Assembly: GCA_009763385.1 (NCBI GenBank)
Contig: CM019826.1
Coordinates: 64,541,864-64,605,863, forward strand
DNA from: Coix lacryma-jobi var. lacryma-jobi
Lineage: Eukaryota; Streptophyta; Magnoliopsida; Poales; Poaceae
Reading direction: 5' to 3'
DNA: 64,000 nt
Of this stretch, positions 44,129-55,251 are shown piece after piece; the first letter of the stretch is position 1; each line of letters starts with the position of its first letter. A program made the position numbers and the translations under genes. Below the pieces are notes generated by a model that was not told the origin of the DNA, ran no database searches, and saw nothing but the letters and a program-made list of their open reading frames with translations.

Positions 44129-47100
44129 GTCAACTATAAAGCCGGAGGGAGGCATTGGGTGCTTGATAGTGGGTGCACTCAACATATGACCGGGGATTCA
44201 AGAATGTTCAATTCAATCAATTCAAGCGGCAATCATGGTTTTGATTCTATCACATTTGGTGACAATGGCAAAGGCAAGGTTAAAGGGCTTGTTGCTCAGT
44301 TGTGTGATCTTGGTTTCAAATGCATTTTTGGAGTTGATGATGTAGAAATCATAAGTGTAGATGGTTCTAATTTGATATTCAAAGGATTTAGATATGAGAA
44401 CCTATACTTGGTTGATTTCAATGCTAGTGAAACCCAGCTGTCAACATGCTTGTTCACTAAATCTGGTTTGGGTTGGTTATGGCATAGAAGGCTTGGTCAT
44501 GTTGGAATGAAACAGTTGAACAAAATAGTGAAGCATGATTTAGTTAGAGGCTTGAAAGATGTCACTTTTGAGAAGGATAAACTTTGTAGCTCTTGTCAAG
44601 CTGGCAAACAAGTTGGTAACTCCCATCCTAAGAAAAGCATGATGAGTACTAACAAAGCATTTGAGTTATTGCACATGGATTTATTTGGACCAACAACATA
44701 CACTAGCATCGGTGGAAGTAAATATGGCTTTGTGATAGTGGATGATTACACTAGATACACATGGGTCTTCTTTCTTAGTGATAAAAGTGAAACTTTTGAT
44801 ATCTTCAAAACTTTTGTCAAGAAATGTCAGAATGAGTTTGAAACAACAATCAAGAAAGTTAGAAGTGACAATGGGAGTGAATTTAAGAACACAAGAATTG
44901 ATGAGTTGTGTGATGACTTTGGCATTAGACATCAATTCTCACCCAAGTATACTCCTCAATCAAATGGGATTGTTGAAAGGAAGAACAGAACTTTGATTGA
45001 TATGGCAAGGTCTATGCTCAGTGAATACAATGTCAGTCATTCCTTTTGGGCCGAAGCTATCAATACGACTTGCTATTGTAGCAACCGTCTCTATTGCCAT
45101 GGCATGCTAGAGAAGACACCATATGAGCTATTAAATGGAAGAAAGCCAAATATCGCATACTTTAGAGTTTTTGGTTGCAAATGTTATATATTGAAGAAAG
45201 GTGCAAGATTGAACAAATTTGAGAAGAAATGTGATGAAGGATTCTTACTTGGATATTCAACAACAAGCAAAGCATATAGAGTTTGGAACTTGGCTAGTGG
45301 CATTATTGAAGAAGTGCATGATGTTGAATTTGATGAAACTAAGGGCTCTCAAGAAGGAAATGAAAATCTTAATGATGTGAGAGGCACTCAATTGTCAAAT
45401 GCAATGAAGAATATGGATATTGGTGATATTAGGCCAAGACAAGTGGATGATAATGAAGATGACCAAATGTTCTCCTCAAATGAGCAAGTTGATGCAAATC
45501 AAGCTAGTGGTTCTCATGATCAATCAAGTGCTAGTGAAGATCAACAAGCTAGTTCATCTCAACCAAGCAATCAAGTGCAAATCCTCCAACCAACCAATAT
45601 TGCAAGAGATCATCCCATAGATCAAATTGTTGGGGATATTAGAAGTGGTGTGCAAACAAGATCAAGATTGGCATCATTTTGTGAGCATTTTTCTTTTGTG
45701 TCATCATTTGAGCCAACCAAGATAGAAGATGCATTGATGGATGTTGATTGGGTAAATGCTATGCATGAAGAGCTAAACAACTTCACCCGCAACCAAGTTT
45801 GGGAACTTGTTGAGAGACCAAAGAATTACAATGTAATTGGAACCAAATGGGTATTTCGAAATAAGCAAGATCAAGATGGGATAGTAGTAAGAAACAAAGC
45901 AAGATTGGTAGCTCAAGGTTACACTCAAGTTGAAGGTCTTGATTTTGGAGAAACATATGCACCGGTTGCAAGAATGGAAGCAATTAGAATTCTATTGGCT
46001 TATGCATGTGCTCATAATATCAAGTTATATCAAATGGATGTCAAAAGTGCATTTCTCAATGGGTATATCAATGAGTTAGTATTTGTAGAACAACCTCCCG
46101 GTTTTGAAGATGACAAGAAGCCCAACCATGTTTACAAGCTCAAGAAGGCGTTGTATGGTTTGAAGCAAGCACCAAGAGCATGGTATGAGAGGTTGAGAGA
46201 TTTCCTACTCTCTAAAGGGTTCAAGATGGGCAAGGTTGATACTACTCTCTTCACCAAGAAGATTGGCAAAGACTTGTTTGTGTTGCAAATATATGTTGAT
46301 GATATTATCTTTGGGTCCACCAACCAAGAGTTTTGTGAAGAGTTTGGGAATATGATGGCAAATGAGTTTGAGATGTCTATGATTGGAGAGCTTAGTTACT
46401 TCCTTGGTCTTCAAATCAAGCAAATGAAGAATGACACTTTTGTGAGTCAAGGCAAGTACATCAAAGATATGCTCAAGAAGTTTGGTCTAAATGATGCAAA
46501 AGCTATTAGTACACCTATGGGAACAAATGGACATTTGGATAGTAATGCTAGTGGCAACATGGTGGATCAAAAGCTGTATCGGTCTATGATTGGAAGCTTA
46601 CTCTATGTGACCGCTTCTAGGTCGGACGTCATGTTTAGTGTATGCATGTGTGCAAGATTTCAAGCTTCACCAAGAGAGAATCACTTGAAGGCAACTAAAA
46701 GAATATTGAGATATTTGAAGCATACACAAAATGTTGGATTGTGGTATCCCAAGGGGTCAAACTTTGAGTTGATTGGATATTCGGACTCCGACTATGCAGG
46801 ATGCAAAGTTGATAGAAAAAGCACATCGGGCACATGTCAATTACTTGGAAGATCACTTGTATCATGGTCATCGAAAAAGCAAAACAGTGTTGCTCTTTCA
46901 ACCGCCGAAGCAGAATACATATCCGCAGGGAGTTGTTGTGCTCAATTACTTTGGATGAAAGCAACTTTGGATGACTTTGGAATTAAATTCCAACAAGTAC
47001 CATTGCTATGTGACAATGAGAGTGCAGTGAAGCTCACCAACAATCCAGTACAACATTTAAGAACAAAGCACATTGACATTCGCCATCACTTCATAAGAGA

Positions 47101-47245
47101 CCATCAACAAAAGGGTGATATTTCAATTGAGAATGTTGGTACCGATGATCAACTTGCCGATATATTCACCAAGCCACTTGATGAAAAGAGATTTTGCAAG
47201 CTAAGGAATGAATTGAATATACTTGATTTCTCAAATATGAGTTGA
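44129..47245 (+). CDS. pol: Element H Pol (protease, integrase, RT, RNase H)
   Basis: Open for 1038 codons; VLDSGC is at 44159 (counted as residue 1 below). Protease active site DSGCTQHMTGD (3-13), but about 26 residues after GKV (about 41-43) are missing compared with B and G. Integrase: His109, His114, Cys143 and Cys146 of the zinc site, and Asp174, Asp237 and Glu273 of the catalytic triad. RT: ETYAPVARMEAIRIL (598-612), YGLKQAPRAW (666-675), and YVDD (712-715). RNase H: YSDSDYAG, STAEAEY and CDNESA; end ADIFTKPLD. There is no ATG in a good position, so expression needs fusion to gag, frameshifting or splicing. RT, RNase H and integrase look intact; the protease is doubtful. Confidence 0.92.
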   Translation, partial: VNYKAGGRHWVLDSGCTQHMTGDSRMFNSINSSGNHGFDSITFGDNGKGKVKGLVAQLCDLGFKCIFGVDDVEIISVDGSNLIFKGFRYENLYLVDFNASETQLSTCLFTKSGLGWLWHRRLGHVGMKQLNKIVKHDLVRGLKDVTFEKDKLCSSCQAGKQVGNSHPKKSMMSTNKAFELLHMDLFGPTTYTSIGGSKYGFVIVDDYTRYTWVFFLSDKSETFDIFKTFVKKCQNEFETTIKKVRSDNGSEFKNTRIDELCDDFGIRHQFSPKYTPQSNGIVERKNRTLIDMARSMLSEYNVSHSFWAEAINTTCYCSNRLYCHGMLEKTPYELLNGRKPNIAYFRVFGCKCYILKKGARLNKFEKKCDEGFLLGYSTTSKAYRVWNLASGIIEEVHDVEFDETKGSQEGNENLNDVRGTQLSNAMKNMDIGDIRPRQVDDNEDDQMFSSNEQVDANQASGSHDQSSASEDQQASSSQPSNQVQILQPTNIARDHPIDQIVGDIRSGVQTRSRLASFCEHFSFVSSFEPTKIEDALMDVDWVNAMHEELNNFTRNQVWELVERPKNYNVIGTKWVFRNKQDQDGIVVRNKARLVAQGYTQVEGLDFGETYAPVARMEAIRILLAYACAHNIKLYQMDVKSAFLNGYINELVFVEQPPGFEDDKKPNHVYKLKKALYGLKQAPRAWYERLRDFLLSKGFKMGKVDTTLFTKKIGKDLFVLQIYVDDIIFGSTNQEFCEEFGNMMANEFEMSMIGELSYFLGLQIKQMKNDTFVSQGKYIKDMLKKFGLNDAKAISTPMGTNGHLDSNASGNMVDQKLYRSMIGSLLYVTASRSDVMFSVCMCARFQASPRENHLKATKRILRYLKHTQNVGLWYPKGSNFELIGYSDSDYAGCKVDRKSTSGTCQLLGRSLVSWSSKKQNSVALSTAEAEYISAGSCCAQLLWMKATLDDFGIKFQQVPLLCDNESAVKLTNNPVQHLRTKHIDIRHHFIRDHQQKGDISIENVGTDDQLADIFTKPLDEKRFCKLRNELNILDFSNMS

Positions 47246-48243
47246 TGCACCCTCCATTATATGACATGCCTCTCCTTCGACAAAGGAAAGGTAAAATTGT
47301 TTGGCATGACATTCATTCTTGCTAAGGATATGTTTAGTGCATTTAGTCATTCCTTGCATCTTATAGGCTCATTCATGAAAATAAAATACTTTTGATGTAC
47401 ATATGGTACCACTATTGCTTCTATGTTTGATATGATCTAGTGGTAGCATATGACATGTTTATAGGCTTGTGAACCTAGTGTTTGATCTTGAAAACAAGCA
47501 TTCAAGGGTTTAACCGACGTGAGTAAGATAACCATTGAAAGATGTGTGAAGAAGCTTACTCTAGAGCAAACCGTGTTAAATATCTTATGTTTGTTTGCTA
47601 GGTTGAACCATACTATGAACTTGATCACCCTATTGATTAACTTAACTCCTACTAGAATTGGTGTGCCTTTTATGGTACTTAATGACAAAAGGGGAGAAAT
47701 GGTTAAGATAGATATATATAACAAAGGGAGGATCAATTAAAATTTGAGCATATAAGTCGGGGGAGCAAGCTCATGAACTTATTGTTGCATTTGAATGTGC
47801 ATATTCATATGAGTGATTGCATTGTAAAAATTTAAATTCAATATACATTCTTGTGTGATGTATGCTAGAAATAAATTTTGAATGATGATTTATGAACTAG
47901 CATGCATAAGTGGTAGCTAGATGTAATCTGTTTTTGCAAAGTGGTACTAGAACCTTTTATATAATGTTGATCTCATAAGGTATCTAGTGTTTTTGTAAGT
48001 CTAGCTAATCAAGATGCTAAGGATGGTGTACATTGGCAACTCCGATTGGTATCACGCTTCAAAGGTCCATTCTTTATACCTTAGCATCATTTGATAGTAT
48101 TACTCTCCCACATTTCATATCTATGCATATGTGCCGAACTTGAAACAAACACTATAGCACATATGTAGGGGGAGCTAATACTAACAAAGTGGTGACTCAA
48201 ATTTTCAAACATATATCTTTGTGAAAGGTTATCATCAATTACC
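47246..48243 (+). other. Element H 3' non-coding region
   Basis: About 1 kb of AT-rich sequence with no credible gene. GGGGGAG patches at 47759-47765 and 48168-48174 precede the true polypurine tract. No similarity to the tails of B, C and G was seen. Confidence 0.75.
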
Positions 48244-48257
48244 AAAAAGGGGGAGAT
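48244..48257 (+). other. Element H polypurine tract
   Basis: AAAAAGGGGGAGAT directly before the 3' LTR. Confidence 0.92.
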
Positions 48258-50167
48258 TGAAAGTCCTTGTTTGGTTTTGGATAATTGATGTCACCTAGAG
48301 TACTAACCTTTTCATGAAGTGTTTATGAGCTAGGTTGGTACATTCCAAGTACGGGAGCCAAATGATGATCATGGTATTGGTGGTGATGACCAAAAGATAG
48401 ATCAAGTGCTCCACATTTGGAAGAAGAAGAAGAGAAAAACAAAATCCTATGGAGATCAAGGCAAAGGTATAAATAGGAATTTTGTTTTGGCACTCAAGAC
48501 ACCGTAGAGGGTGTGAGTGCATTTAGGATAGATAGCCATACTATTAAGAGGGGAATATCTCAGTGATCACGGTTATCAAGTGCCACTAGGTGGATTCATA
48601 CATGCATATGCATTAGGACCTAGTGTGCTAACTCGAATCCTTTGAAAATGTTTGTGAAAATGCCAACACACATGCACAAGATGATGAACACTTGGTGGTG
48701 TTAGCTATTTTGCAAAGGAGAAGTTGTTGAAGTAGTTTTGGATCAACACAGAGAAGAAAATGAAGTTTTCTGTGTATGGTCGGTGGTACCGACCAGGGTG
48801 GTCGGTGGTACCGCCCATAGGTGCTGCGTGCAGCCCTCTCTGTGTTGGGGCGTTTTTTGGCCTGGCGGTAGTACCGCCATAACCTCGGTACTACCGCCGG
48901 CGGTGGTACCGACCAGAGGGTCGGTGGTACCGTGGCTCTAAAGGGTTTCGCGAGGCTCTCTGTGTAGATTTGAAAATGGCCTGGCGGTAGTACCGCCATA
49001 ACCTCGGTACTACCGCCCGCGGTGGTACCGACGCAAGGTCGGTAGTAACTTGTTTTCGCAGAGCTCTCTGTTCGCGGCCGTTTTTGGCCTGGCGGTAGTA
49101 CCGCCATAGCCTCGGTACTACCGACCTCGGAGGTACCGACCAGAGAGTCGGTGCTTCGCCTAAATCAGCGGGTCGTGTGTTAACGGCTAGTTTGACTCTG
49201 TCGGTACTACCGCCCAGGAGGGGTCGGTACTACCGACCAAGCGCAGAAAAGTAGGGTTCGGGCTGTCGTCCTCCCCTCTCTATAAATTGGCCGTGGCCGC
49301 CTTTGGGGTTTTTTTCTTGACTCTCCGACTTCTTGAACATCCTCTTGAGCAAGATCTAATCCCTCCCTCCGATCTCTTTGCTTGTTAGTGCGAATCCAAG
49401 TGAGATCGAGAGATCCAAGTGCATTTGCTTGTGAGTTTGCATCTAGTGGCACTTGGCGATTGTTGTTGCTGCGGATATTCTTATTACTCTTGGTGGTTGC
49501 CGCCACCTAGACAGTTTGGAGCAGCGGAGGAGATTAGGCACGAGTGGTGATTGTTCGTGGCCATCTCCCGGTGATTTGTAAGGGGTTTCTTGTACCTTCC
49601 CCGGCGGAGCGCCAAAGGTAACTCTAGTGGATTGCTCGTAGCTTGTGGATCCCCATCTTGTGTTGGTTGTGCGGCACCCTATTGAGGGTTAGGCGTGTGA
49701 TGCCTATTAGCGCGTGAACCTCCAAGTGGGTGTATCGCTACAACGGGGACGTAGCTTGCCGGCAAGCAAGTGAACCTCGGAGGAAAAATTATTGTGTCAA
49801 CTTGTCTCCGTGGTATTCTTTGATATTCATTTATTAATCTCTTGCCGGCTCGGTATACACACCTCTATCTCTTGTACTTACATTTGTTACTTTCTTGCAA
49901 GTTAATATTATACCTTGTTGTTAGTTACATTCTCTTATCTTGTGTAGTGATATACATTATTGCTTATTTAGTTGTTGAATAGTTCCTTTGATATTGTGTG
50001 ACTTAGAGTTTGTGGTTATCTAGAATTGTGAATAGGTGGCTTGCATCTGTGTAGAGCTAGCGCAAACTTCGCTTCGCCATTTAGTTGTCTAACTAGTTTG
50101 TTTAAGTGTTGTAGAAATTTTTATAGGCTATTCACCCCCCCCCCCTCTAGCCATTTAGGACCTTTCA
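48258..50167 (+). repeat. Element H 3' LTR
   Basis: Nearly identical to 40108-42017. Differences noted: GCC/TTC at the start of CATGAAG, four single changes before 48750, TTTTTCACA/TTTTCGCA near 49050, AGGTA/AGCTA, TTTGCC/TTCGCC, loss of a GTT, and a longer C-run (eleven against seven) near 50135-50146. Confidence 0.96.
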
Positions 50168-50172
50168 GAGAG

Positions 50173-50513
50173 CTCCGAGGAGAGCTGCCAGGCCTAGAGG
50201 TCCAAAACCTCAAGTCCCTAGGCCTAGGCCTCGTAGAGAGCGTGCCCGGCGGGAGCCTGCTTTTGTAGGCTATGGACCCCGTGGCGGAGGCTTTGTTGAT
50301 CGTTTCCCTCCACCGCGTTTTGAGTATCGCGATGGACGCTCCTCCCTTAGCGGACCACGTTTTTCTAAACGTGGTGATCGCTTCCTCCGTAGGTGTGCTA
50401 GGAATGGTTTTTCTGCTAACCGTTCTTTTGAGCAGCCGGCCCAACACTGGTATTCTCCTTACTTCACTAACCCCAGTGTTGGCCCGTATGCTCACCCTAT
50501 GTCTTTTTATTGA
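50173..50513 (+). pseudogene. gag: Element G gag, basic C-terminal tail after H
   Basis: Continues the gag frame from 40107 without change once H and one GAGAG are removed. It is rich in Arg and Pro (RPRPRRERARR), with FVDRFPPPRFEYRDGRS and KRGDRFLRR, then QPAQHWYSPYFTNPSV, ending MSFY-stop (TGA, 50511-50513). B gag ends in the same way (QHWYPSQYTNPSV...PFY-stop), which supports this as the natural gag end. The basic tail probably binds RNA (inference). Confidence 0.85.
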
Positions 50514-50518
50514 TATAG
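50497..50518 (+). other. Splice-acceptor-like sequence at G gag/pol border
   Basis: TATGTCTTTTTATTGATATAG spans the gag stop (50511-50513). The AG is at 50517-50518 and the next base, 50519, is in phase with pol. Same layout as in B and H. Confidence 0.4.
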
Positions 50519-53500
50519 GTAAAATGATTGGAGAACGTTTGGTTGGTGGATTCCGGGTGTTCGAGGCACATGACCGGAAACGCCAAGTGGTTCTCCAGTC
50601 TTAGTCTGGTCGCCGGAAAGGAGTTTATCACCTTCGGCGACAATAGCAAAGGTAAGGTATTGTCTCATGGGTCGGTGCGAGTTAATGAGCACTTTGTGTT
50701 GCGCGATGTTGCTCTTGTTTCTAACTTGCATTTTAACCTTCTTTCTGTTTCACAACTTTTTGATGATGACTATGAGATTCGTTTTAAACCGAATCTCAGT
50801 CGCATTTTGGATCCTCAGGGCAATCTTGTTTGTGGGATTTCGCCCTTTGGAAAAGTCTTTCGTGCAGATTTCTCGGAGTCTTTTGGCATTTCTCGTTGTC
50901 TTGTGGCTGGACCTTCCTCCTCTGATCTTTGGAAGTGGCATAGGAGACTAGGACATTTGAGCTTCGAATTGCTAGCAAGACTTAGTTCACTTGGCCTAAT
51001 CCGAGGATTGCCCAAATTATCCATGGAGAAGGATCTTGTTTGCCATTCTTGTAGACACGGAAAGATGGTTGCTGCTCCCCACCATCCAGTGACTCAGGTC
51101 ATGACCAAGCGCCCTGGAGAGCTTTTGCACATGGACCTTGTTGGTCCGGCTCGGGTGAGCTCGGTTGGGGGAAGTGGTATGTGCTTGTTGTTGTTGATGA
51201 CTTTTCGAGGTATTTGTGGGTTTTCTTTTTAGCTGAGAAAACTGAGACTTTCTCCTTTGCTCGCAATCTGATTTTGCGTCTTCAGAACGAGTTCCCTTTG
51301 AACTCGATGCGAGCTATTAGGAGTGATAATGGTTCCGAATTCAAGAATTCGGATTTTGAGAAGTTTTGTAACTCTTTGGGTTTGGAGCATCAGTTTTCTT
51401 CTCTCTACACTCTGCCACAAAATGGTGTTGTAGAGAGGAAGAATCGGACCCTTGTAGAGATGGCCAAGACGATGCTCGATGAGCATAGGACTCCTAGGCG
51501 ATATTGGGTCGAAGCTATGAGCATTGCATGCTATATTTCCAATCGCATTTTTCTTCGAGCTTTCCTGAAAAAGACCTCTTATGAGTTGCGTTTTGGAAAA
51601 CTCCCCAAGGTGAGTTATTTTAGAGTCTTTGGTTGCCATTGTTTTATACTCAAAAAGGGCAATTTGGACAAGTTTGAGTCTCGTTCTTCTGACGGTGTGT
51701 TTTTGGGTTATGGCGCTCATACGCGTGCTTATCGTGTACTTAACCTTGACACTAACCGAGTCATGGAGACATCCAATGTCACCTTCGACGAGACCATGGT
51801 TTGTCCTTCTTCTCGCTTTGAGCGTGCAGGTGATCATGAGGTTGGAGAACCTCTTTTTGATGATGAGGACGAAGGTGCTGAAGGGATGGATGACCCAGCA
51901 CCTCCTCCACCTGCTGTGCCGCAAGGAGCGGCTTCTACCACGACTCACGGCCCTGACACTTCTTCTTCCTGGGGGTCGTGGGATGCGCCACCTCGAGCGG
52001 TACCCTTTATACCCGAGGAGGCACCAGCTGCTGTTGAGGGGGAGGCCACTTCGGCAAGGGAGGTGCCACGACACATTCAGCGCCAGCACCTGCCTCAGCA
52101 GATGATCGGCAGCATCGACGAACGCGTCACCCGGTCAAGGCAAATCTCTCACTTTGCTCATTCTGCATTTGTTGCTGATTTTGAACCCCGAGATGTTGGA
52201 CACGCTTTGACGGATCCAGATTGGGTCAATGTCATGCATGAGGAGTTAGAAAACTTTGAGAGAAATCGGGTTTGGGTTCTAGTGTCTCCACCCTCTGAGT
52301 GTCATCCTATTGGGACAAAATGGGTTTTCAAAAACAAACAAGAAGAAGATGGCCATGTTGTGAGAAACAAGGCCAGACTCGTAGCCCAGGGATATAGTCA
52401 GAAGGAGGGGATAGACTATGAGGAGACTTTTGCTCCTGTAGCTCGTTTGGAGGCTATTAGGATACTCTTGGCTTTTGCTGCATCCAAAGGTTTCAATCTT
52501 TTTCAAATGGATGTCAAGAGTGCCTTCTTAAACGGCTACATTGAAGAGGAGGTGTATGTTAGACAACCCCCCGGCTTTGAAAATCCCAAGTTTCCAAACC
52601 ATGTTTTTAAACTTCACAAAGCTTTGTATGGTTTGAAACAAGCCCCTAGAGCCTGGTATGATAGGTTGAAAACCTTTTTGCTTGCTAAGGGTTTTAAAAT
52701 GGGATGTGTAGATAAAACGCTCTTTCTCCTCAAGCAAGGCACTGATACTCTCTTGGTCAAATTTACGTGGATGATATCATTTTCGGTGGTTCTTCTCACG
52801 CTTTGGTTGCCAAGTTTGCAGATACTATGAGCAGGGAGTTCGAGATGAGCATGATGGGTGAGTTGACGTTTTTCCTCGGATTGCAAATCAAGTAGTCTCG
52901 AGAGGGAACGTTTGTGCACCAGGGTAAGTATACCAGAGATATCCTGAAGAAGTTCGATATGGGTGAGGGCAAGCCTCTTCCAACACCCATGTCGACCACG
53001 ATGGCCCTGGATGCGGACAAGGATGGAGAAGCTGTGGACCAGAAGGAGTACCGGAGTATGATCGGGTCGCTGCTGTACCTGACGGCGACACGCCCGGACA
53101 TTCAGTTCGCGGTGTGTCTTTGCGCGCGATTTCAGTAATCGCCGCGCACCTCTCACCGTCAGGCGGTCAAGCGCATTATGAGGTACTTATCCTTCACTCT
53201 GGAATTTGGGATTTGGTATTCTGCTTCCTCCACCCTCTCTCTTTGTGGTTATTCCAATGCCGATTTTGCTGGTTGCCAGATTGAGCGCAAGTCCACTTCT
53301 GGGACTTGCCAGTTTATTGGATCTTCTCTTGTTTCGTGGTCCTCTCGCAAGCAGTCTAGTGTCGCCTAGTCTACCACGGAGGCTGAGTATGTTGCTGCGG
53401 CTAGCTGCTGTTCCCAGTTACTCTGGATGATGGCCACTTTGCGTGATTTTGGTCTGAGCTTTTCTCGTGTTCCTTTGCTTTGTGACAGCACAAGTGCGAT

Positions 53501-53708
53501 TAGCGTTGCTAAGAACCCCGTGCTACACTCGAAGACCAAACACATTGATGTGCGCTTTCATTTTCTGCGAGACCACTATGAGAAGGGTGATATCGACCTT
53601 CGCCATGTCAATACTCATCATTAGTCGGCTGATATTTTCACAAAGCCTTTGGACCAATCAACCTTTAATTGGTTGAGAGGTGAGTTTGGTGTGTGTTTCC
53701 CCTTTTAG
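50519..53708 (+). pseudogene. pol: Element G pol, broken by frameshifts and stops
   Basis: Protease DSGCSRHMTG (50552-50581), integrase zinc region WHRRLGHLSF, a frameshift near 51165-51180, and integrase core RSDNGSEF and GVVERKN. There follow an acidic/proline linker, RT with FAPVARLEAIRIL and LYGLKQAPRAWYDRL, and a 1-bp deletion near 52757 that throws YVDD out of frame. The sequence continues through RNase H (STTEAEYVAA, SKTKHIDVRFHF) to GVCFPF-stop at 53708. Stops lie at about 50525, 52893, 53137, 53368 (TAG; C reads CAG) and 53624 (TAG; C reads CAG). The stretch 51181-52830 is open for 549 codons but lacks both ends. Confidence 0.92.
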
Positions 53709-55238
53709 ATGGGGGAAACATTTTGGCTCTTGTATGATACACTGACTTTGTGTTTTTCAGTTGTTATCTTCTTCTTTCTTTCTTCATGCATCTTTGCATT
53801 TCAGCATACGCTTTTACATTCTGAGCTTCATGTGTATAGTCTTTAGAATGTAACTATGCTCTGTGTAGTCTTTGCTCCGATGCTTTATGATGATGCTGTA
53901 GCTTATGCTCTTTCTGATCACTGATACATTCTATGAGCTGAGCTATTTTTGAATGGTGAATCTACTTAAGAAACTTAAAATCTAAAAATCATTCACCATT
54001 GAGATATGCAACTAGCATGTGTAGGATGTGTTGAGATCACTCATGCTTTTCATATATGCTAGGTTGCTATGTCTCTTGTATTGAGTCATTCACTTTCTTG
54101 GTATGTTCATATTCTGTTTAAGAACTGAACCAAGTTAAGTAGATTGAAAAGATCGAGATGGGATTGCTTGTTAGCACCTCATAGTTTCGAGACTGTTTCT
54201 CATTGCACTTTGAGTTAAACTTGAACTGTGTAGTGTATGACCGAAACTGTTGCTTTAAGCTTCTGATTGCTTCTGCATAGGCTTCGCACAGTTGGAAAGT
54301 TAGGCAATAACAAGCTTTCAACCTCTCGCAATCACATGCTGAAATTTACACTTGTGTAACTTAACCGCTGTAACTCCGATAAAATTTGGATACACAAGTC
54401 TATGTTACATTCTATAGCATGATGATTGAACTGTGCTAGGGGTAGTTCACCTTGTATACATGTTTAGCACTTGTTTGACTTCCTGTCTATACATGGTCTG
54501 TGCTATTTTGATGGTGAATACCTTTCGGCTGAAACCTGCTCTTTTTGCTCTCATATTCATATTTTGCATCTAGTGATCAGTTTGAGCCTTTGCTAGCCTC
54601 TGGAAGTTGTTGAGTCATCGGATCCGAACTCTGTAGAGCATCTTTGTACTCTTTTGATTATACTCCTGAAGCTGCTAACTTGCATTTTAACTCATATGCA
54701 TTTTCTAAGGGGGAGAGTTTTGACTTGATTAGTGCATTTTCAACTAAGGGGGAGAAAATTTTGTCAAATCATGTGTTCCCTATGGTTGTGTGCACTATTG
54801 GAGGGGGAGTTTGCTCGTGCTGAGTTTTGAACTCTTCATTTGGTTTGGAGCATTTTCGTTGTCTTTCGTTCTCAATTGGTTCGGAGCGGCTTTGCTAGTT
54901 GTGTTGAGCCTTTGCCTCTTTCTTGAGGGACTAGCATTCGCTTTTTCAGATTTTCAATTGATGATGTTCATTTGGTGTCGAGCTCTTCTGCTTCTTGAGT
55001 ATCGATTGTTCCTGCTAGCGGTGTTGAGCCTGTTCTACCTCTTCTTGAGGGCTAGCTTTGCTTTGCTTGGTCGCGTCGAGCCGTTGCCCATGTCTTTGGG
55101 GACCAAGTTGTCTTGCTCTTTCCACTTGACCTTCTTCGGCTTTGCTATGCTTTTGGGTCATTTGGTCGAGTTCTCTCTCCTTCCTTCTTCTTTCTCCTAT
55201 TCTGTTATGATTTGTGTTGGTAGTTGACAATGCACTCA
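53709..55238 (+). other. Element G 3' non-coding region
   Basis: 1.5 kb without a credible gene and closely matching C. Blocks at 53940-54080 and 54180-54345 also match B in reverse. Purine patches AAGGGGGAGAGTTT and AAGGGGGAGAAAA (54708, 54747) and GGAGGGGGAG (54800) resemble the real polypurine tract. Confidence 0.78.
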
Positions 55239-55251
55239 TCAAGGGGGAGAT
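55239..55251 (+). other. Element G polypurine tract
   Basis: ATCAAGGGGGAGAT runs up to the LTR start at 55252. Confidence 0.92.

Larger units (their letters stand above)
40108..50167 (+). mobile_element. Element H: youngest Ty1/copia (SIRE-type), in G gag
   Basis: LTRs 40108-42017 and 48258-50167, both 1910 bp, flanked by GAGAG (40103-40107, 50168-50172). By eye the LTRs differ by about ten substitutions, a 1-bp and a 3-bp indel and a C-run length, or about 0.5%. This implies an age of a few hundred thousand years at usual grass rates (estimate). Primer site, gag, pol and polypurine tract are all present. It belongs to a different family from A-C and G, as the LTRs do not align and the pol proteins are only related. 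Gag carries stops and frameshifts, and the protease has an in-frame deletion. Confidence 0.96.
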
